Of a DNA stretch of 64,000 bases, positions 8,210 through 16,799 are shown one piece after another. Both the position numbers and the translations under genes were made by a program. Under the pieces are notes generated by a model, which worked only from the letters and a program-made list of their open reading frames with translations, searched no databases and was not told where the DNA came from. The DNA is from Pinibacter soli. GTDB taxonomy: Bacteria > Bacteroidota > Bacteroidia > Chitinophagales > Chitinophagaceae. Within the stretch, counting starts at the first letter, position 1. Every line of letters begins with the position of its first letter. The stretch spans positions 1,688,063 to 1,752,062 of the forward strand of contig NZ_JASBRG010000007.1 of assembly GCF_029961145.1 (NCBI RefSeq), given 5' to 3'.

Positions 8210-8815
8210 TTAAATAAGATGGGTTACTGCAGTAGTTTGTTCAAATTGTTTCCCACTTGCCACTGTGACCACTACACGAAATTGACATTGTGAATAGTCA
8301 GATTCGTGCATGAGAATGAAATTATAATCAATAGGCTTCGGCTCTTCTGCATAGGTATAAATTGGTTGGTTAAAAATGCCGTTGGCGGGAAGAGGCTTTG
8401 TGGCATCAACAAAAAAGAATGATGTAACCTCAGAGCCTGCTTTGTGTGTGGAATCAAAATCGAGCACAGTAAACACCTGTATACTTTGTATAGTATCCTT
8501 AGAATCACCTGTAAAGCCACTGGAGAGACATTCGCAAAACCCTGCTGCATATGCCGATTCCATAAACAAAGGTTGACTCGTCTTATGTTGTCCAACCTTT
8601 ACAGTTTCAAGTTCAAGCATTACTCCATAACATTTTCTACAAAGTGTATCAGCTCTTGTTACCACAGGCTCAGGGCCACTATTATCTAAAACTTGAAGTT
8701 TTATTTTGTCGATGGCAAATAAATACTTTAATCCTTCGGGGCAACTACAGCAGGCTTCTATGGTACCGGCAATCATCGGTAGCAGCAGCCAGCATAATAT
8801 ACGGGCAAGTTTCAT
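8210..8815 (-). CDS. Putative cysteine-rich lipoprotein
   Basis: A 201-residue protein starting MKLARILCWLLLPMIAG, followed by TIEACCSCPEG, whose first Cys fits a lipobox, so I predict an anchored lipoprotein. Further Cys residues lie in DTLCRKCYG and AGFCECLSSG. I use the ATG at 8815 rather than 8869 because the signal peptide begins there. It is the upstream partner of the beta-barrel gene 7414-8208, with a gap of one base. I cannot name a family with confidence. The pair may form a small envelope complex, but that is inference. Confidence 0.7.
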   Translation of the reverse strand: MKLARILCWLLLPMIAGTIEACCSCPEGLKYLFAIDKIKLQVLDNSGPEPVVTRADTLCRKCYGVMLELETVKVGQHKTSQPLFMESAYAAGFCECLSSGFTGDSKDTIQSIQVFTVLDFDSTHKAGSEVTSFFFVDATKPLPANGIFNQPIYTYAEEPKPIDYNFILMHESDYSQCQFRVVVTVASGKQFEQTTAVTHLI

Positions 8816-8879
8816 GTTAGGGGTTTTCAGGTTGACAATTAAGGTGGTAGATACGTTGCACAAAAACAATAATTGACTA

Positions 8880-8945
8880 ACGGAATAACTGAATAATTGA
8901 ACTTTTGAGTCAACTTTGCCTTATAACTACAGTTATTCAATTATT
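8880..8945. repeat. GAATAACT-type inverted repeat
   Basis: GGAATAACTGAATAATTGAA (8882-8901) is followed by the complementary ACAGTTATTCAATTATT (about 8931-8947) in the divergent gap between the lipoprotein gene and the aldehyde dehydrogenase. Similar units occur at 28593-28618 and 44650-44766. Confidence 0.55.
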
Positions 8946-8976
8946 ACCTTACATCATCCATCGTTAACTTTGCCAT

Positions 8977-10500
8977 ATGGAATTCTTACAAAAACTACAC
9001 ATCGATAACGACAATAATGGCGTGTCCACAGGTTTGGAATGGCCGGCTGCCAATGGAGAAAAATTATTTTCCTACTCTCCCGTTGATGGCAAATTGATTG
9101 CCGCAGCAAGAGGTGCAGATAAAGCAAATTATGAGGCCGTAGTTGCAAAAGCAAAAGACGCGTTTGCCAAATGGCGCCTGTGGCCTGCTCCAAAGCGCGG
9201 CGAAATTGTGCGGCAGATCGGTGAAGCATTACGCCACCACAAAGAAGATCTCGGCAAGCTCGTTTCTTACGAAATGGGCAAAAGCCTGCAGGAAGGTTAT
9301 GGCGAAGTGCAGGAGATGATAGACATCTGCGATTTTGCTGTTGGCTTGTCGCGCCAGCTGCACGGGCTTACCATGCACAGCGAAAGACCTGCACACAGAA
9401 TGTACGAGCAATATCATCCGCTTGGCATTGTGGGCATTATTTCGGCATTCAATTTCCCTGTTGCCGTATGGAGCTGGAACAGTATGCTGGCATGGATCTG
9501 CGGTAATGTGACAATTTGGAAACCATCTGAAAAAACTCCTTTGTGCGGCGTTGCATGTCAAAAAATTGTAGCGGAAATATTTGCTAAAAACAATGTTCCC
9601 GAAGGCGTGAGCAATCTCGTGATCGGTGGTCGTGATGTGGGGGAATGGATGAGCAATGATGTAAATGTTCCGCTTGTTTCTGCAACAGGTTCTACGAGAA
9701 TGGGTAAAGCGGTAGGTGCTGCTGTTGGTGCAAGATTGGGCAAGAGCATTTTGGAACTGGGTGGCAACAATGCGATCATCATTTCCAAAGATGCAGACCT
9801 CGACATGTCACTGGTTGGCGCAGTGTTTGGCGCTGTGGGTACTGCAGGGCAACGCTGTACTTCTACCCGCAGATTGATCATACACAAAGATGTTTATAAC
9901 GCATTTACTGATAAACTGAAAAACGCCTACAAACAACTGCGCATAGGCAACCCGCTTGATGAGCTCAATCATGTTGGTCCGCTTATTGACAAAGACGCGG
10001 TAACCATGTATCTTAATGCAATTGATAAATGCAAAGCTGAGGGCGGCAACTTTATTGTGGAGGGCGGCCAAATGAATGGCGACGGTTTCGAAAGCGGCTG
10101 CTACGTGAAACCTTGTATTGCTGAAGTAAAAAATGAATACAGCATCGTGCAGCATGAAACTTTCGCTCCTATTTTGTATGTAATGAAATACGATAGTATT
10201 GATGAGGCCATTTCGATGCAAAATGGCGTTCCTCAAGGCTTATCTTCTGCTATCATGACGCTCAATCTTCGCGAAGCAGAGGCATTTCTCTCTCACGCAG
10301 GCAGCGATTGTGGTATTGCAAACGTTAATATCGGCACATCCGGTGCGGAAATTGGCGGCGCTTTTGGTGGCGAAAAAGAGACCGGCGGCGGTCGTGAAAG
10401 CGGCAGTGATGCATGGAAAGCGTACATGAGGCGCCAGACAAACACTATCAACTATTCTACCCAATTGCCTTTGGCACAAGGTATTAAGTTCGAGTTTTAG
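8977..10500 (+). CDS. ALDH7-type aldehyde dehydrogenase
   Basis: A 507-residue NAD-dependent dehydrogenase of the antiquitin (ALDH7) class, whose usual substrate is alpha-aminoadipate semialdehyde/piperideine-6-carboxylate in lysine breakdown. Key residues: Asn159 in SAFNFPVAVW, the general base Glu260 in LELGGN, and the nucleophile Cys294 in GTAGQRCTSTRRL, the ALDH7 form of the motif. The C-terminal GTSGAEIGGAFGGEKETGGGRESGSDAWK is also ALDH7-like. The promoter-like TAACTTTG at 8965-8972 is so close to the ATG that the message would be nearly leaderless. No other lysine-catabolic gene is adjacent, so the substrate is inferred from family only. Confidence 0.9.
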   Translation: MEFLQKLHIDNDNNGVSTGLEWPAANGEKLFSYSPVDGKLIAAARGADKANYEAVVAKAKDAFAKWRLWPAPKRGEIVRQIGEALRHHKEDLGKLVSYEMGKSLQEGYGEVQEMIDICDFAVGLSRQLHGLTMHSERPAHRMYEQYHPLGIVGIISAFNFPVAVWSWNSMLAWICGNVTIWKPSEKTPLCGVACQKIVAEIFAKNNVPEGVSNLVIGGRDVGEWMSNDVNVPLVSATGSTRMGKAVGAAVGARLGKSILELGGNNAIIISKDADLDMSLVGAVFGAVGTAGQRCTSTRRLIIHKDVYNAFTDKLKNAYKQLRIGNPLDELNHVGPLIDKDAVTMYLNAIDKCKAEGGNFIVEGGQMNGDGFESGCYVKPCIAEVKNEYSIVQHETFAPILYVMKYDSIDEAISMQNGVPQGLSSAIMTLNLREAEAFLSHAGSDCGIANVNIGTSGAEIGGAFGGEKETGGGRESGSDAWKAYMRRQTNTINYSTQLPLAQGIKFEF

Positions 10501-10803
10501 CAGTTTATTAACCGGCATTTTCGGAAGGCTAAGATTTTGGAATTAGTTGTTAAAAGGCTGCGATTGTTTATCGTTGATTCAGACAAATATTGCAAACATT
10601 CGATGATGTACAATTTTCGTCTGAAAATCCGTAAGTCTTTGCATCTGGCAAATGCGCGGTTCAATATCTTTTTTTGTGAACGGTATTCTTTTGTAAGATA
10701 TTAATCCTCATATTTGATCCGCTGAAATTATTGTGCGGCAACCTTTTGCCGGGATACAGCGTTTTATTTCAGCGTAGGAAATTATAAACCCAAATTTTTA
10801 CAA
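10501..10803. other. Intergenic region with structured leader of S8 protease
   Basis: No gene is visible here. Its last third contains a nested hairpin (10720-10774). Upstream are AT-rich stretches with several imperfect TAnnTTTG-like strings (for example CATATTTG at 10709-10716), none with a clear TTTG partner at the right distance. Confidence 0.5.
10720..10774 (+). promoter_or_regulatory. Nested hairpin in the leader of the S8 protease gene
   Basis: The outer arms CGCTGAAAT (10720-10728) and ATTTCAGCG (10766-10774) are perfectly complementary. Inside them CGGCAA-CCTT-TTGCCG (10736-10751) forms a perfect tetraloop hairpin. The element ends 29 bases before the GTG start codon. It could act as an RNA leader or as a protein-binding palindrome. 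Confidence 0.45.
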
Positions 10804-12486
10804 GTGAAAAAAATTATCATTTTAGCTGGATTTGCTCTTGTGGTGAGTGGTTCTACATATGCACAGGGAACATCCGTAAAAACAGATTTACCCCACGGCT
10901 GGCAATTGCTTGACAAATCGAAAGATGGCGTGTACGGCTTGAGTATGGACAAAGCCTATGAATTCGTAAAAGGAAAAAAATCAACAACAATCGTCGTTGC
11001 GGTAATTGATGCAGGTATCGACACTTTGCACGAGGACCTGAAAGATATATTGTGGGTGAATCCAAAAGAAATTCCAGGCAATGGCATCGATGATGATCAC
11101 AACGGCTATGTAGACGATGTGCATGGATGGAACTTTATTGGTGGGAAAGATGGTCGCTATGTGAAAGAAGATTCTTACGAAGCCATCCGTGTTTACTATC
11201 AATTCAAAGACAAATATGAAAACAAACCTATAGACGTTACGAAGTTCAGCCAGGAGCAGAAAGACGAGTACGAAATGTGGCTGAAAGCAAAAGAGAAAGT
11301 TGTAGGTGATGCAACTGGTGGTGTAGATACAAAAATGTTGCAGAAAGTTTTAGAGATGTCTGTTAAGAACGATTCCATTCTGAAAAAATCTATTGGTAAA
11401 GATGTTTACTCAGGTAACGATCTTGACTCTTTTGCAGCCGTAACTCCAGATGCAGCAAGAGCGAAAGCCGGCTTCCTTTATTTGCTGAAAGCAAACAATA
11501 TGATGGAGTCTACCAACAAAGAATTCATCGATGGCCTTAGTGAATACGTAACCAGCGAAGAAAGAAAAAAAGATGGTGCTTCCAATCCTCCAAAACCTTA
11601 CCGCGCTGAGATCGTAAAGGACAACGAAATGGACTTCAATGATAAATTCTACGGCAATGCCGATGTAATGAGCGGCAATCCTTTCCACGGCACGCACGTA
11701 GCAGGCATCATTGCTGCAAAACGCAACAATGGCCTCGGTATGGATGGCGTTGCGGATAATGTAAAGATCATGGCGATCCGTGCCGTTCCTGATGGCGACG
11801 AGCACGATAAAGATATCGCGTTGGCTATCCGTTATGCTGTTGACAATGGCGCAAGAGTAGTAAACATGAGTTTTGGTAAAAGCTTCTCTCCAGAAAAAAA
11901 ATGGGTTGATGAAGCGGTGAAATATGCTGAATCAAAAGGCGTTTTGCTTGTACATGCTGCAGGTAACGACGCTGCGAATGTTGATTCAGTTGACAACTTC
12001 CCTAATCCATATTTAAGAGCAAGCGGCACGAGAGCGACCAACTGGATTACCGTTGGCGCCAGCAGCGAACTTTCTGCAGAGAGCTTCAAAAGCTATACAG
12101 CCTCTTTCTCTAATTACGGAAAAAGTACTGTAGATGTTTTTGCTCCCGGTACTAAGATCTATTCAACTATTCCTGGTGGCAACACTTATGGCAATGCACA
12201 AGGTACAAGTATGGCGTCTCCTGTTGTAGCAGGTTTGGCCGCATTTATCCTTTCATATTATCCTGAACTTACTCCGCAACAGGTTAAAATGGTGATAGAA
12301 AAGTCTGTGGTTAAATTGCCTGAGCAAGTTAAAAAACCAGGTTCTGATGATATGGTGAACATGTCTGACCTGTGTACTTCCGGTGGTATCGTTAATGGTT
12401 ACGAAGCTATCAAACTGGCTTCTACATTGAAACTTGAAGGCAAGAAAGCACCAAAGTCTTCTTTGAAAAAAGGCAAGAAAGACTAA
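10804..12486 (+). CDS. Secreted S8 (subtilisin) family serine protease
   Basis: A 560-residue subtilase with a signal peptide (1 to about 20, ending STYAQG). The catalytic triad is Asp69 (VIDAGID), His295 (HGTHVAG) and Ser469 (GTSMASP), with oxyanion Asn388 (HAAGND). The Asp-His spacing of about 226 residues is much longer than in classical subtilisins. The insert begins with an Asp-rich, calcium-site-like segment (GNGIDDDHNGYVDDVHGWNF) and continues with about 160 charged, helical residues. The tail is Lys-rich without an obvious sorting signal. The start is GTG at 10804, immediately followed by the signal peptide. A hairpin leader precedes it and a terminator follows. Confidence 0.93.
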   Translation: MKKIIILAGFALVVSGSTYAQGTSVKTDLPHGWQLLDKSKDGVYGLSMDKAYEFVKGKKSTTIVVAVIDAGIDTLHEDLKDILWVNPKEIPGNGIDDDHNGYVDDVHGWNFIGGKDGRYVKEDSYEAIRVYYQFKDKYENKPIDVTKFSQEQKDEYEMWLKAKEKVVGDATGGVDTKMLQKVLEMSVKNDSILKKSIGKDVYSGNDLDSFAAVTPDAARAKAGFLYLLKANNMMESTNKEFIDGLSEYVTSEERKKDGASNPPKPYRAEIVKDNEMDFNDKFYGNADVMSGNPFHGTHVAGIIAAKRNNGLGMDGVADNVKIMAIRAVPDGDEHDKDIALAIRYAVDNGARVVNMSFGKSFSPEKKWVDEAVKYAESKGVLLVHAAGNDAANVDSVDNFPNPYLRASGTRATNWITVGASSELSAESFKSYTASFSNYGKSTVDVFAPGTKIYSTIPGGNTYGNAQGTSMASPVVAGLAAFILSYYPELTPQQVKMVIEKSVVKLPEQVKKPGSDDMVNMSDLCTSGGIVNGYEAIKLASTLKLEGKKAPKSSLKKGKKD

Positions 12487-12511
12487 TTCAATTAAGAATT
12501 CATTATATGCA

Positions 12512-12546
12512 GAATGCCGGACGAAAGTTCGGCATTCTTGTTTTTT
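12512..12546 (+). terminator. Rho-independent terminator of the S8 protease gene
   Basis: GAATGCCG (12512-12519) pairs with CGGCATTC (12530-12537) around a 10-base loop, followed by TTGTTTTTT. It lies 26 bp after the stop codon. Confidence 0.85.
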
Positions 12547-12620
12547 GGGGTCGGCGGTAGAATATAGATGGAACTGAGGTTGCGACGCTCCGTTCAACAG
12601 TATATCATTGATCGGCAATT

Positions 12621-12672
12621 GTAGAGAAGCGTTGAACGCGTCTCCTGCCAGACGCATTCAATGCGCCTCTAC
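12621..12672. repeat. GTAGAG...CTCTAC inverted repeat
   Basis: Arms 12621-12643 and 12650-12672 match as inverted copies at 19 of 23 positions (GTAGAG.. GCG.. TTGAA.. GCGTCT) around a 6-base loop. It is GC-richer than the other intergenic repeats and resembles palindromes that I recall being dispersed in unrelated phyla. It lies between two convergent genes that have their own terminators. Confidence 0.7.
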
Positions 12673-12683
12673 GGAAGTTGCAA

Positions 12684-12710
12684 TAAAAAAAGGCCGGATC
12701 AAATCCGGCC
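12684..12710 (-). terminator. Rho-independent terminator of yajQ
   Basis: On the minus strand GGCCGGA, a 5-base loop and TCCGGCC (12710-12692) are followed by a run of T (complement of 12684-12690), 6 bp after the yajQ stop. Confidence 0.85.
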
Positions 12711-12715
12711 GTGTA

Positions 12716-13207
12716 TTAACTTTTCATATTTACAAATTGCAAGGCGAGTCCAAGGTTCCAGCTTTTACTGGCTTGTATCACATCTTGCAGATCATCAATT
12801 TTTTTACCCGTTACACGCACAATATCATCCATGATGGCAGCTTGCACTTTGAGGCCACTGTCTTTAATGTTCTTTACTATTTTCTTTGCGTCTTCCTGCT
12901 TGATACCGTTGCGAATAGTAACGTCTTTCTTCACAACTTTTCCGCTCGGATAAGCTTCCTTGCTCAGATCAAATACTTCAGGAGGCAGGCCCTGTTTCAT
13001 GCTTCTGCTAATCAAAACATCAATAATTTGGTTCAACTGCATGTCGCTGCCAGATTCAAGTGCAAGGGTTAGATCTTTTTTATTCAACTCAATAACCACG
13101 TGTGCACCTTTAAAATCGAAACGATTAGTTACTTCTTTTTTTACTGTATTAATGGCATTATCCACTGTTTGTACATCTACTTTGCTTACGATATCAAAAG
13201 ATGGCAT
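12716..13207 (-). CDS. yajQ: YajQ family nucleotide-binding protein
   Basis: A 163-residue YajQ/DUF520 protein. It begins MPSFDIVSKVDVQTVDNAINTVKKEV and has NRFDFKG around 28-34, then ESGSDMQLNQIIDVL, and IRNGIKQEDAKKIVKNIKDSGLKVQAAIMDDIVRVTGKKIDDLQDVI near the C-terminus. These mark the two small ferredoxin-like domains. Members bind nucleotides, and some bind cyclic di-GMP as effectors; whether this one does is unknown. It is a single-gene unit with its own terminator. Confidence 0.95.
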   Translation of the reverse strand: MPSFDIVSKVDVQTVDNAINTVKKEVTNRFDFKGAHVVIELNKKDLTLALESGSDMQLNQIIDVLISRSMKQGLPPEVFDLSKEAYPSGKVVKKDVTIRNGIKQEDAKKIVKNIKDSGLKVQAAIMDDIVRVTGKKIDDLQDVIQASKSWNLGLALQFVNMKS

Positions 13208-13251
13208 AAGAAATCATTTAATGGTGAAGCTGTAAAAGTAGGATTTTAGTT

Positions 13252-13326
13252 GAAAATGGAAAATGGGACAATTTGAAAATTTGAAGATTTGAAAATGTAG
13301 GGGCGAATTGCATTCGCCCTGACAGT
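13252..13326. repeat. Repeat tract upstream of yajQ
   Basis: GTTGAAAATGGAAAATGGG is followed by AATTTGAAAATTTGAAGATT-like units (13270-13297), then the GGGGCGAATTGCATTCGCCC palindrome (about 13301-13320). Two repeat types are therefore placed side by side in the yajQ upstream region. Confidence 0.6.
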
Positions 13327-13383
13327 CCGCAATGCTGGAATTTAATTTCGCTGCTTAAAAAAATAATACCAGCGATCGCCAAT

Positions 13384-13416
13384 AAAAAAAGGAACACAGC
13401 TCACCAACTGTGCTCC
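13384..13416 (-). terminator. Terminator of the beta-barrel receptor gene
   Basis: On the minus strand, an imperfect hairpin (arms 13416-13408 and 13399-13391, GGAGCACAG with CTGTGTTCC) is followed by seven T (complement of 13384-13390). It is about 235 bp beyond the stop of the minus-strand receptor gene; a repeat pair lies in between. Confidence 0.65.
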
Positions 13417-13473
13417 TTAGATTCCACGAGTAACTATGCTGCTATTTTAAGGGTGTTTCAAGGCGTAAGGTTT

Positions 13474-13652
13474 AGGAATTAGTTGAAAATTGAAAGTTGA
13501 AAGTTGAAAATGTTTTATGTACTGATTGCTGAAAGTAGCAAGCATCTCCTATGTTCGATTTTCAATCCCCCGCCGGTGCATCTCGTCGAATGCGATTCGC
13601 CCATACAACAACCCATTTTCAACTTTCAACTTTCAATTTTCAATTAATTTCT
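13474..13652. repeat. 39-bp heptad-type inverted repeat
   Basis: Arms 13474-13512 and 13614-13652 match as inverted copies at about 37 of 39 positions. Each is a run of TTGAAAA/TTGAAAG units. The right arm touches the stop codon of the receptor gene. The 101-base interior includes a GTCGAATGCGATTCGCCC half-palindrome (about 13587-13604). Together with 13252-13326 and the terminator this explains the 13208-13650 gap. Confidence 0.85.
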
Positions 13653-16116
13653 AATCTCCGCCTCCGCGTTTTACGCGATTGCTTTCATCGTCCGCGCCGC
13701 CGGTGCGTCTGTTTTGTTGGGCATTTTGAATTTGTTTACCAAATCTCCAAACAAATGAAAGATTCACTACGCGGCTATCTCTATGTTGATTGAATGTTGC
13801 CTCTGTTTGCTGGAAGTTGATTTCTCCTTTTATCTTTTGTGTGTACAAAATATCGCGTGCATTCAATTTGATCGTTGCTTTGTCTTTCAAAATGTTTTTT
13901 GCAACGCCTGCTGACAACTGTCCGAAAGGATGAAGCAGGATCTGACCTTCTATGCCTTTTGTTCTGTAAAAGCCCGATAACTCTGCGCTCCAACCTTTTT
14001 TAAATTTAAACTGGTTATTAATGTTGGTCATGAAATTAGTCGCTTCAATATCCAGCGGTTCGTTATACAGTGTACCCTGATAGTGGTTGTAATTCACATT
14101 TGCATACACACTTGCTGTCCACCATTTTGCTATCGGAATTTGAGCACTTACCGCTACACCCGCATTATCGCGTTTGCCAATATTTCCTCTGTGAATGATC
14201 GTTGCATTTCCTTGTTGCTCGAATGTTTCAGCGAAAATATTCTTCGTATGACTATAGTTCAAAGTAGTAGTAAGGAACTTTCTATAAGTATGCGAAAACT
14301 CAATATTGTTGGTGTACTGAGGCTGCAGATATGGGTTACCTACCATGTACGTATAGTTGTCCAGGAAGAACATGAACGGATTCATATCCTGGTAAGCCGG
14401 TCTGTCGATACGGCGGCCATAGTTCAGGTTCAGGTCATTCTTGTCGTTTATCGCATACGTCAGGTAAGCTGTAGGGAACAAGTTGTGATACGAGTTAGTA
14501 AAAGATGAATCTTTCTGTGCAATGTTTCCGGACTGTTTGCCATTGTTGTTGGTATTCTCGTATCTAAGACCTACCTGCATGCTAAACTTATTGCTGATTT
14601 TCTTATTGAAATTAACGTACGCGGCATTGATATTTTCTTTGTAAGTAAAAGAGTTCGTTTTATTGTTGTCAACGGTTTCGTGCCCATTTTCAATATTATA
14701 AAAGTTGGCGCTGTTCACAGTTGTAACGTAACTGCTCTTAATGCCCACTTCCAGTTTTGCATTTCCTTTCAATGGTTTTGTGTAGTCAACCTTTCCGGAA
14801 TAAATGTTTACATCTACAGGCATGTAAGCACGCAGGTATTGTTGTCCAATCAGCAACCATTCAGGGTTAAAGGTGTTGTTGGTAAAATGCTGATCACCTT
14901 TATTGGTATAGTTTGCGAAGTCAACGTCTGCGGTTATCTCCTGCCCTGTGGTATCAAACTGATGACGCATGTTCAGGTTCACGCTTCCGCTATTGTATCG
15001 CGTATCGATCGTATTTACGGAAGACGTAATAGAATCTGTGTTGTAGTTAGGATCTTTTAAGAAGATCGTGCTTTCGCTGTAGTTTATCTCTTTGTTTAAA
15101 TAACCATTCAATACAACGCCCAATGTTGTTTTCTTATTCAGGAAATAATCCATCCCTACTTTAAGATTATTGTTTCTTTCTTTAAACTTCATCCAGCTGT
15201 CTTGTTCAAAAATGCCATTGATCTGTTTTGTATTGACATCTTTAAACTTGCGGGTGATGTAAAGTTGGTTGTAGCCGTTCCAAATGCTGTAGCTGTAGTT
15301 TGCAAAAATGTTGAACTTTCCTGTGCGGTAGTTAAGATTGAGGCTATTATTGGTTTTCCAGTATGAACCCTGTCCATAATTGAGCGTGAGGCTACCGTTG
15401 AAACCCTTTTGCTTGTTCTTTTTAGTGCGCAGGTTAATGATTCCAGAGTTGCCCGCAGCATCATATTTCGCAGACGGATTCGTCATAATCTCAATTTGAT
15501 CCAACGCACTTGCAGGAAGGCTTTTCAAATAATTAGTCAGATCTGCAGAAGACAAATAAGTCGGTCTGCCGTCTATCATGATAGTAACGCCCTGTTTCCC
15601 TTTAAGACTGATGTTACCATCCTTATCAATCGTAATGCCTGGCGATTTTTCTAAAACTTCCAGCGCGGTAGCCCCCACGTTGGTAACGGATGCTTCTACG
15701 TTTACAACCGTTTTATCGGCTCTTATTTCAACAGGCGGTCTGTTGGCTACAACCGTTACATTGTTCAATTCTTTACTGGATGTCGTAAGTTTTACAGGCA
15801 GGTCTTTTGCGGTGCCAGTCTGGGTAACTTCGATCGACTCCGACGTAAATTTTTTATAACCGATAGCTGTAATGGCTACAAGGTATTTGCCTTTGATAAG
15901 ATTTTTTAGTTCGAAATGTCCTTTTGCGTCCGTCTTGCGAATCAGGACCTGTGATGAGTCGGTTGCTCGCAGAAGCAAAATGGTCGCATCCTGAACCGGG
16001 TTTCCTTTGTCGTCATTTACGGCACCAATAATTTGGTTTCCAGGTATTTGTGCTTGGCTGATATAAGATAAGGTTACAAATGTTAGGACCTTCAGCATAG
16101 TCAGTAAATCTCTCAT
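13651..16116 (-). CDS. Outer-membrane beta-barrel receptor (TonB-receptor-like)
   Basis: An 821-residue protein of the outer-membrane beta-barrel family related to TonB-dependent receptors. Order: signal peptide (1 to about 22, ending SQAQ), a carboxypeptidase-D-like beta-sandwich (about 27-110, GAVNDDKGNPVQDATILLL to YKKFTSESIEV), a plug-like domain (about 115-230, including GVTIMIDGRPTYLSSADLTNYLKSLPASALDQIEIM) and a long barrel of alternating strands. The C-terminus carries an Arg/Gly/Asp-rich tail after the last strand (SFVWRFGK). No SusD partner or enzyme is adjacent, so the ligand is unknown. ATG at 16116 is used; Met7 (MLKVLTF) is an alternative start. Confidence 0.9.
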   Translation of the reverse strand: MRDLLTMLKVLTFVTLSYISQAQIPGNQIIGAVNDDKGNPVQDATILLLRATDSSQVLIRKTDAKGHFELKNLIKGKYLVAITAIGYKKFTSESIEVTQTGTAKDLPVKLTTSSKELNNVTVVANRPPVEIRADKTVVNVEASVTNVGATALEVLEKSPGITIDKDGNISLKGKQGVTIMIDGRPTYLSSADLTNYLKSLPASALDQIEIMTNPSAKYDAAGNSGIINLRTKKNKQKGFNGSLTLNYGQGSYWKTNNSLNLNYRTGKFNIFANYSYSIWNGYNQLYITRKFKDVNTKQINGIFEQDSWMKFKERNNNLKVGMDYFLNKKTTLGVVLNGYLNKEINYSESTIFLKDPNYNTDSITSSVNTIDTRYNSGSVNLNMRHQFDTTGQEITADVDFANYTNKGDQHFTNNTFNPEWLLIGQQYLRAYMPVDVNIYSGKVDYTKPLKGNAKLEVGIKSSYVTTVNSANFYNIENGHETVDNNKTNSFTYKENINAAYVNFNKKISNKFSMQVGLRYENTNNNGKQSGNIAQKDSSFTNSYHNLFPTAYLTYAINDKNDLNLNYGRRIDRPAYQDMNPFMFFLDNYTYMVGNPYLQPQYTNNIEFSHTYRKFLTTTLNYSHTKNIFAETFEQQGNATIIHRGNIGKRDNAGVAVSAQIPIAKWWTASVYANVNYNHYQGTLYNEPLDIEATNFMTNINNQFKFKKGWSAELSGFYRTKGIEGQILLHPFGQLSAGVAKNILKDKATIKLNARDILYTQKIKGEINFQQTEATFNQHRDSRVVNLSFVWRFGKQIQNAQQNRRTGGADDESNRVKRGGGD

Positions 16117-16799
16117 GGTGTGGTGTATAGTACTGTTTATTGATTATTACAACACAAACTTATGTACTATGCATTACACAGTACATTGTTTTATGTCGAA
16201 CGGTGTTTGCTACTGATATTCGGTAGTAGGTAAGACAGAATCGGTCATTTTCATGTTACACTTTTACGGTGGTTTGTTATGAGAGGTGATTGAGACAGTT
16301 GAATGGAATTTGGGAGATAAGTTGGCGGGGGACAAGACAATTTGCCTTTGGGGGCAAATTGCATTCGCCCTGCTACCCCCTCGGGAAAGATGAATTGAAA
16401 AACGAAGGTGAAAAATCGAAAAGGCCGGATCAAACTTATTGCCTCTTTATTTGTTTTATTTCAGGCCATCGGAAAGCAGTATGCTGTGTATTGAGCTGAC
16501 ATCAAACAAGGAAAATTAGTAGATATTTCATGTTTATTCTCTGCTTGCATATTTTAATAAGAATAAACACTTATCTCTTGAAGAAAAAGAAAATTTATTT
16601 CATCTTATCGGCCTGCCAACACAATATTTTACAGGCTTTTACCCTTAATGTTTTTTATCTTTACAAGAACGATCTACGAAAACCTTAGTAAAACATTTGT
16701 TAAACAGTTTTACCGGTAATTCAAGATGTTTTCTTGCTTCGTTAATTTGTATTGTTATTAATTTTTGACGTTTACGTTCTATCAAAAGGAAGATTATAT
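16117..16799. other. Divergent intergenic region between receptor gene and htrA
   Basis: A 680-bp gene-free stretch. It holds a GGGGCAAATTGCATTCGCCC copy of the dispersed palindrome (about 16350-16369) and an inverted pair TGTACT (16163-16168) / AGTACA (16180-16185) near the receptor start. There is also a TATCTTTA box at about 16647-16654, one base from TAnnTTTG, upstream of htrA. The rest is AT-rich with no coding signal. Confidence 0.5.

Noticed and set aside
13474..13652. Repeat arms considered as a CRISPR array
   Set aside because: Units are only 7-8 bases with no unique spacers, and no cas genes are in the window.
16752..16799. 16-codon upstream extension of HtrA
   Set aside because: ATG at 16800 follows an AAAGGAAG ribosome site and starts the signal segment.
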